Assembly (NCBI GenBank): GCA_963853835.1
Contig: OY970820.1
Span: forward strand, 21,817,873 to 21,881,872
Source: Calendula officinalis
Taxonomy: Eukaryota > Streptophyta > Magnoliopsida > Asterales > Asteraceae
Direction of reading: 5' to 3'
Length of the DNA stretch: 64,000 nt
A model generated the notes under the pieces. That model searched no databases, had not been told where the DNA came from, and worked only from the letters and a program-made list of their open reading frames with translations. This document shows positions 58,684 through 64,000 of this stretch, piece by piece (the stretch's first letter is position 1; each line of letters opens with the position of its first letter). Made by a program: the position numbers and the translations under genes.

Positions 58684-60280
58684 AAGATGATAACTGGAGC
58701 ACGTTCTAACATATTAGCACGTGCAAAAGTTGCAACTCTTCAAGCTCTATAAAAAACTTTTAAAAAGACATTTCAAAAACACTTTGTACTTGATCCATGT
58801 GATGTTTCTATATGATAATCTGTCGATTTCATATGATGTTTGTTGATACGTTTCTCTTAATTTTGTTGTTTTCTATTAAAATAACAAATTTATTGTTAAG
58901 TGCTTCAGCTTTCTAATGTTTTGTATTAGTAAATCACATGTGATTTAGCGAAATGTTAATAGCTCCCCTGTTTTTGAAAACCTCTGTTTTAAATCACATG
59001 TGATTTAGATCTATTTAAGTTTTAAACACATGTGTTTTAGTTAATCACATGTGATTGTGCATCTATTTAATTTTAAACCACGTATTTGTTTTACTTAATC
59101 ATCTGTGATTTTATATTTGTTTAATTTTATATCAAATGTTTCTTATTAGTTAATCACATGTGATTTAGATCTGTTTTATTCTAAAATAAATGTTTTTAGT
59201 TAATCACATGTGATTCTAAGTCTATTTCTTTTTTTGTGTTTAAACATATGTGCTTGTAATTTTGGTTTAAATCAAATGTGATTTTGAAGTTATTATTTGT
59301 TTTTTAGTTGTAAATCACATGTGATTTTACTGTTTTAATTATAGATTTCAGCTTTCTAGTGTTTTTTAGTTGTAAATCAAATGTGATTTTGTTGTTTTTA
59401 TTATACATTTCAGCTTTCTAGTATTTTTTAGTTATAAATCACATGTGATTTTATTGTATTCACATGTTATTTCCGTTTATTTTATTTTTTTTTTGTTTAC
59501 TCTGTTTTTAAATCACATGTGATTTTACGGATTTTATAATAGATTTTTCAGCATCTAGTGTTTTTTAGTTTTAAATCACATGTGATTTTATTGTGTTCAC
59601 ATGTTTTATTATTTTTATGTTTACTCTGTTTTTAAATCACATGTGATTGTTATTTATTATTTGATTATTATGTTATTTAAGTTCAATCACATGTGATTGT
59701 TCTCAGTATCTCATCTAATCACAGTCAAATAATTCATATCTTTCAATCACATGTGATTAGTAAGATAAATTACAGTTGTTTATGTGGGGTTGTGAGTTCA
59801 ATCACATGTGATTTCAGTTTAACTATCTCATATTATTATTATTAGTTGTCATATATATATATAGACTCATCAGTTTTATAACAAAAACTCTGTTTTACAT
59901 AACAAAATCACATGTGATTTTTAATGAAATCAAAAGTGATATAACAAAATCACATGTGATTTAATACTTAACAACAAGACTAATAAGTTAATTTTGTAAA
60001 TTAAACATAAATATTTATAATGATAAAATATTCATCCAAAATAATATTTTACAACTAATAATTAACCATCATTAATTATCAAATAAAATGTAAGTTGAAA
60101 TAATACACCATTTGATAGTACAAATACCACTTATACCAAATACATAAAATTAATACTCTTCCTCATTTTTCTCAAAAGTCAAATGATTTTTGGCTTGTCT
60201 CTTCCTCCTGTCAAGATTCCATTTCCCATCCTCTAGACTTTCATATTTTGGTTATTATGTCACTACTTTTCCACTTTTCA

Positions 60281-60632
60281 AGACACATGACACAACACTA
60301 CTTTTCCACTTTTCAAGTTAATCACCAAAATGGAAATTCCTTTTTGCTTTTTCTTTTCTTCTCAAACCAAGGTCATGGACCATCCAAATATGTTTGAAAT
60401 ATGTCTTGAAAGACTTGTTACTTGTCTGCACACTCTCATCCTACTAGCAAAGACACATGACACAACACTACTTTTCCACTTTTCAAGTTAATCACCAAAA
60501 TGGAAATTCCTTTTTGCCTTTTCTTTTCTTCTCAAACCAAGGTCATTGACCATCCAAATATGTTTGAAAATCCATCTTTTTAAGTCTTGAAAGACTTGTT
60601 ACTTCTCTGCACACTCTCATCCAACTAGCAAA
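60281..60632. repeat. Tandem duplication, about 170-bp unit
   Basis: AGACACATGACACAACACTA starts both at 60281 and at 60451. The two units stay nearly identical to their shared end (CTCATCC.ACTAGCAAAG), except for a small insertion in the second. No coding sequence. Confidence 0.9.
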
Positions 60633-61840
60633 GTTGTGCTCATACAATCACATGTGATTTATAAAGCGAATCACATGTGATTTGTGTAACGACCCGAAAT
60701 TTGTGAATAAATAAATTATTTAAAAATATGATAATTATGGATAAATCATTTAAAAGACGTAGAAATTGGTTTCGTGTCATTTGGACACCGTATGAGAAAG
60801 TTATGGACGAAACCGGGTCGAAAAGGATAACAAAAATTGCAGCCCAGCTGAAGTGCCCAGATAGCGGCGCTATCTGGGAAGATCGCGACGCGATCTTGTG
60901 GGGGGTCGGACAGCGACCCGAAATCGCGTATGAAGGGGAAACGCGAAATAGATAGCGTTGGGAGATAGCGGCGCGAAGTGGCGACGCGAATTAACGCGGG
61001 CAAGAAATAGCGGCGCTATCCTGGGGATAGCGGCGCGATCTTTCGTCTGTGCAGGATTAAAAGTCGGGTTTTGGTCATTATTGCAGAAACAAACCCTTGT
61101 TTTCTCCCAACTCGAGTGTGTGAACGATTCTGAGTGTAAATCATCATTTGGAGCAGATTTCTTGGTCAAATCTTGTGATTCTTCACTCCTAGTTGAAGAT
61201 TAAAGGTATATCTTCAATCCCTTGTAGTTGTAGCTTTAGATCTATGGATTTAGAAGCTAGGGTTTGAAACCCTAGTTCTTGGGTTGGTGATTAATGGTTA
61301 AATAAATGTTGTATACACTTAATAGATGGTATATTAACAAAGGAAACAAGTGTATGATTATGATTTGTAAGAATCTTAAGGGTTGGTTAAACCTAGGGTT
61401 TGGTAAATCACCATATTTGGGGGAAATGAATTGATGGGTGTTATCTAGAGGTAGATGAACACATTGGTAGTAGTTTGTGTTGATAATCTTGTTGTGATAA
61501 TTGTATTAGGCTTTTGGTGAAGTCTTGGAAAGTTGATTGGGTTGTGAAGCAAGAGATTGGGTGTCAAGAGTACGGTTTGAGCATCATATTGCTAAGGTGA
61601 GTACGTGTGGAATTTACTGAGTACATAGCCCTATGAAATACTTTCATTACTTGTGTTATGGTCTATTTGCTTAATTGGGTAGACTAGTAGTTGATAGTTA
61701 GTTATACCGATGATAGTATTGAACTAACTTGTTTGATGATAGACGTGATAGCCGAGAGCTAGATTGACATAACTATTGAGTTATGATATGCTGAGATAAT
61801 GTGATGATGCGGGGAACCCCCGGTCATGAGAGGGTGGAAT

Positions 61841-62144
61841 GAGGGGCAGTTGGGTGAATTCCCATCGACTCATCCACAATAGGCGTGGTGTGAGGGGCAG
61901 TTGGGTGAATTCCCATCGACTCATCCACAATAGGCGTGGTGTGAGGGGCAGTTGGGTGAATTCCCATCGACTCATCCACAATAGGCGTGGTGTGAGGGGC
62001 AGTTGGGTGGATTCCCATCGACTCAATCACGATAGGCGTGGTGTGAGGGGCAGTTGGGTGGATTCCCATCGACTCAATCACGATAGGGTGATGTGAGGGG
62101 CAGTTGGGTGGATTCCCATCGACTCAACCACAATAGTAGTCTTA
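61841..62144 (+). repeat. 51-bp minisatellite in the LTR of element D, six copies
   Basis: The unit starts GAGGGGCAGTTGGGTG and contains ATTCCCATCGACTCA and CACAATAGGCGTGG. Copies start at 61841, 61892, 61943, 61994, 62045 and 62095; the fifth is one base short. The first three have GAATTC..CATCC and the last three GGATTC..CAACC or CAATC variants, so the array grew by local duplication. Element C lacks it. Confidence 0.95.
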
Positions 62145-62209
62145 CTCATTGGACGTATTCCGGTGGGCAAGAGTGTAGGGTCACACTAAGGTGACTAGAA
62201 TGGGTAGTT

Positions 62210-62216
<7 letters not shown>

Positions 62217-62246
<30 letters not shown>
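62217..62246. repeat. (TA)n microsatellite
   Basis: A run of about 14 TA repeats inside the LTR of element D. Confidence 0.9.
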
Positions 62247-62251
<5 letters not shown>

Positions 62252-62605
62252 TTATTGGTTTTATGAAACGTGACATTTCATTTTATTATCGGGTCTAAAC
62301 CCATGTAGCTCACGAGACGTTTTTGTCTCACGTACTCCTTGTTTTGTTTTACTATGTACTCAGGTTCGGGATCGGAGGTTTAGGTACGCATGGATAGAGA
62401 TGCGGGGCCTAGAGTAGAAGAACTTTAGATTGGATTTGTGCTTAGCTTTGGTTTTGATCTAATTTGTAACACCAAACTTTATACTCTGATTTTCATACCA
62501 AGGTTTTTGTAAATCCATATTTTTGTTTGGAATAGTTCTTCTATTTATGAAAAATGTCATTATTTGGGGTAAATGTTTTGTATTAAAAATTGAGGTGTTA
62601 CAACT

Positions 62606-62617
62606 TGGTATCAGAGC
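62606..62617 (+). other. Primer-binding site of element D
   Basis: TGGTATCAGAGC three bases after the LTR end, as in element C. Confidence 0.92.
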
Positions 62618-62853
62618 TATAGTTTAAGTGAATTAGGTTGGATGACCATCCTAGTCTTAGACTGTAGCATTAGGAATGTAAGATTCCTTGAGATCGATAG
62701 GTTGACCTTGAGACTTTATATTAAGTTTAGGGTTGAACCTAGGGGGACCGATGAGAATTGATACGATTATGGATATTGAGTCTTATGCGACTAATGGGTT
62801 GTACACAAAGTACTAAATGTTTAATGTCTTTCGTTTAGTCTTGGTCGAAAGAA

Positions 62854-64000
62854 ATGGCGACCACGCATAGAAGTGGTAAAGCCCCGGAGGGCCGGGAGGA
62901 AGAAATACCTCATGTCGAGGTTGTGGTTGAACAGGAAAGTCAACCGTCGATGCATCAAGTTGATGAATCGGAGGTCGGAGCTAATAGAACTCCGGTGACC
63001 ATGGCGGACCTCCAAACTATTATTGAACAACTCAGGGGAGTGGTGGCCGATGAGGTGCACCGCATCATTGGGGACCGTGAGAGGTCGGGTGAAGATCGTG
63101 TATCCGAGGCTAGATCGGATGAGAAAACCAGGGATGGTGGCACTCGAGTGGAGAAATCCTCCACAGGTGGTTGTAGTGATGCAAGGGCGAGACCCGATAA
63201 AAATTATGGTTGTTCTTTTAAGACCTTCATGGCTTGTAAGCCAAATGTGTATACGGGTAGTTCGGACCCGAAAGTAACTATGAGGTGGATCCGAGAAACC
63301 GAGAGGGTTATCGGTAGTAGTAAGTGTAAGGATGCCGATATGGTGACGTATGCGTCACAACTATTGAAAGAAGATGCCATGGTGTGGTGGGATATCGTGT
63401 ATGAGACCCTCGGGAGGGAGGTGATTGAGAAGATGTCATGGGACGACTTTACCACGAGGTTGAAGAGAAAGTTTTGCCCCGACAGGGATTTGGAAAAGAT
63501 GCATGAGAGGTTTGTAAACCTAAAGAAGGGTGATAGGTCGGTTGAGGAGTACTCAAGGGAGTTCACGGGATTGCTCCCGTTTGTTGTAAGAACTTATTTT
63601 GAGGAAAGGTCGAGGGTAGTCCGGTATGCTTGTGGGCTACCTTGGGATTACCAATTGAAGGTAAGAAGAGCGGTCACACTCGATGAGGCCATTGGTGCCG
63701 CCCGGGGTGTAGAAGAGATAGATGCGACAAGGAATGCCGTTAGGGCCCATGTGAACGAGAAAAGGAAAGCCGAGAGTGGCTCGGGAACTTCTAAAAAGGG
63801 GAAGTTCACATCAAATTCCTTCAAGCAAGGAAGCGTTGTCCCGTGCAAGAGATGCGGGAAGAACCATGCCGGCGAGTGCCGAGGAGATTCGAAGGTGTGC
63901 TATATTTGTGGAAAGACGGGGCATATAGCACGGGATTGTAGATCCAAGGCGCTCTCCGAGGTGGAGTGTTACTCGTGCCATGAAATGGGACACTATAGCA
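62854..64000 (+). CDS. gag of Tekay-like element D (runs off the right edge)
   Basis: The ATG at 62854 opens a frame that reaches the window end without a stop (about 382 codons). It parallels the Gag of element C: MATTHRSGKAPEGREEEIPH, the core with YTGSSDPKVTMRWIRETERV and WWDIVYETLGREVIEKMSW, and three C-terminal Cys/His boxes. Here the boxes are intact (CKRCGKNHAGEC, CYICGKTGHIARDC, CYSCHEMGHYS). Gag coats the RNA in cytoplasmic particles. The undamaged frame suggests element D is younger or better conserved than C. Whether pol follows cannot be seen. Confidence 0.92.
   Translation, partial: MATTHRSGKAPEGREEEIPHVEVVVEQESQPSMHQVDESEVGANRTPVTMADLQTIIEQLRGVVADEVHRIIGDRERSGEDRVSEARSDEKTRDGGTRVEKSSTGGCSDARARPDKNYGCSFKTFMACKPNVYTGSSDPKVTMRWIRETERVIGSSKCKDADMVTYASQLLKEDAMVWWDIVYETLGREVIEKMSWDDFTTRLKRKFCPDRDLEKMHERFVNLKKGDRSVEEYSREFTGLLPFVVRTYFEERSRVVRYACGLPWDYQLKVRRAVTLDEAIGAARGVEEIDATRNAVRAHVNEKRKAESGSGTSKKGKFTSNSFKQGSVVPCKRCGKNHAGECRGDSKVCYICGKTGHIARDCRSKALSEVECYSCHEMGHYS

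Larger units (their letters stand above)
56880..60684. mobile_element. Large repeat block with dense CACATGTG palindromes
   Basis: From about 56880 the sequence has an element-like edge (GTCCCGAGGGATAATTATAG, then ATCTTCAAGATCAATGGTC), resembling in layout the end of the 10.85-kb element. Then comes a leader-like CT-rich stretch and a short frame (57179, MADSPSTTSKNPSDQNRQE) that meets a GTAATT donor. From 57406 to 60682 about 22 exact copies of AATCACATGTGATT, plus many one-mismatch copies, are scattered every 30-200 bp in T-rich spacer. The right end was not found, because a Tekay-like LTR begins two bases after the last motif. An Ulp1-like remnant lies at 58.5 kb. Confidence 0.65.
60685..62602 (+). 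repeat. 5' LTR of Tekay-like element D (1918 bp)
   Basis: Begins TGTAACGACCCGAAATTTG and ends AATTGAGGTGTTACA, the same ends as element C but diverged within. It includes a 51-bp minisatellite and a TA run. Left flank ATTTG would be the target duplication; the far end is outside the window. Confidence 0.92.

Noticed and set aside
61841..62144. CRISPR-like regular repeats
   Set aside because: The units are contiguous with no unique spacers, and the genome is a plant. It is a minisatellite in an LTR.

Overview
This window is nuclear DNA of a flowering plant, almost certainly a eudicot. It is AT-rich and holds intron-containing plant genes with GT-AG introns set in a sea of LTR retrotransposons, MITEs, a Helitron and Mutator-like elements. 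The style of the repeats would fit a large-genome family such as Asteraceae, but that is only a guess. No bacterial genes, CRISPR arrays or rRNA/tRNA genes were seen.

Host genes, left to right: a small secreted CLE-type peptide gene (7079-7327, +), an F-box gene of the At2g26850 type (five exons, 10386-14671, -), a complete LAS1-like pre-rRNA processing gene (eight exons, 16635-20461, -), a complete histidine-biosynthesis IGP dehydratase gene (seven exons, 51954-53983, -), and an exonuclease V (EXO5) gene whose last exons are at 54946-56818 (-) but whose first exon is not visible. For the F-box, LAS1 and IGPD genes, the splice models I derived by hand keep frame through every junction (414, 554 and 276 residues).

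The middle 29 kb (21443-50606) is a nest of mobile elements. The outer shell is a Tekay-like chromovirus-type LTR element with a CCCAA target duplication. Its 5' LTR is split by a Tat-type Ty3/gypsy element (22260-38977, duplication GAAAC). That element carries a spliced antisense gene between pol and its 3' LTR, and is itself interrupted by a Copia element with an intact 1335-residue polyprotein. The interior of the shell carries a hAT-type MITE, and its 3' LTR is split by a non-autonomous Helitron (46039-50174). The Helitron holds pieces of a PHD-finger gene and a Mutator-like element (47692-49491, 9-bp duplication) with a PB1-like ORF.

The left edge (1-1371) shows one Copia element inserted in the primer-binding site of another. 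The right edge (60685-64000) is the 5' LTR and gag of a second Tekay-like element. Just before it, 57.4-60.7 kb is a non-coding block studded with about 22 exact copies of the 14-bp palindrome AATCACATGTGATT. The block also contains an Ulp1-protease remnant. The same motif reappears in a small inverted-repeat element inside the F-box gene's last intron. This block is the least explained structure in the window.
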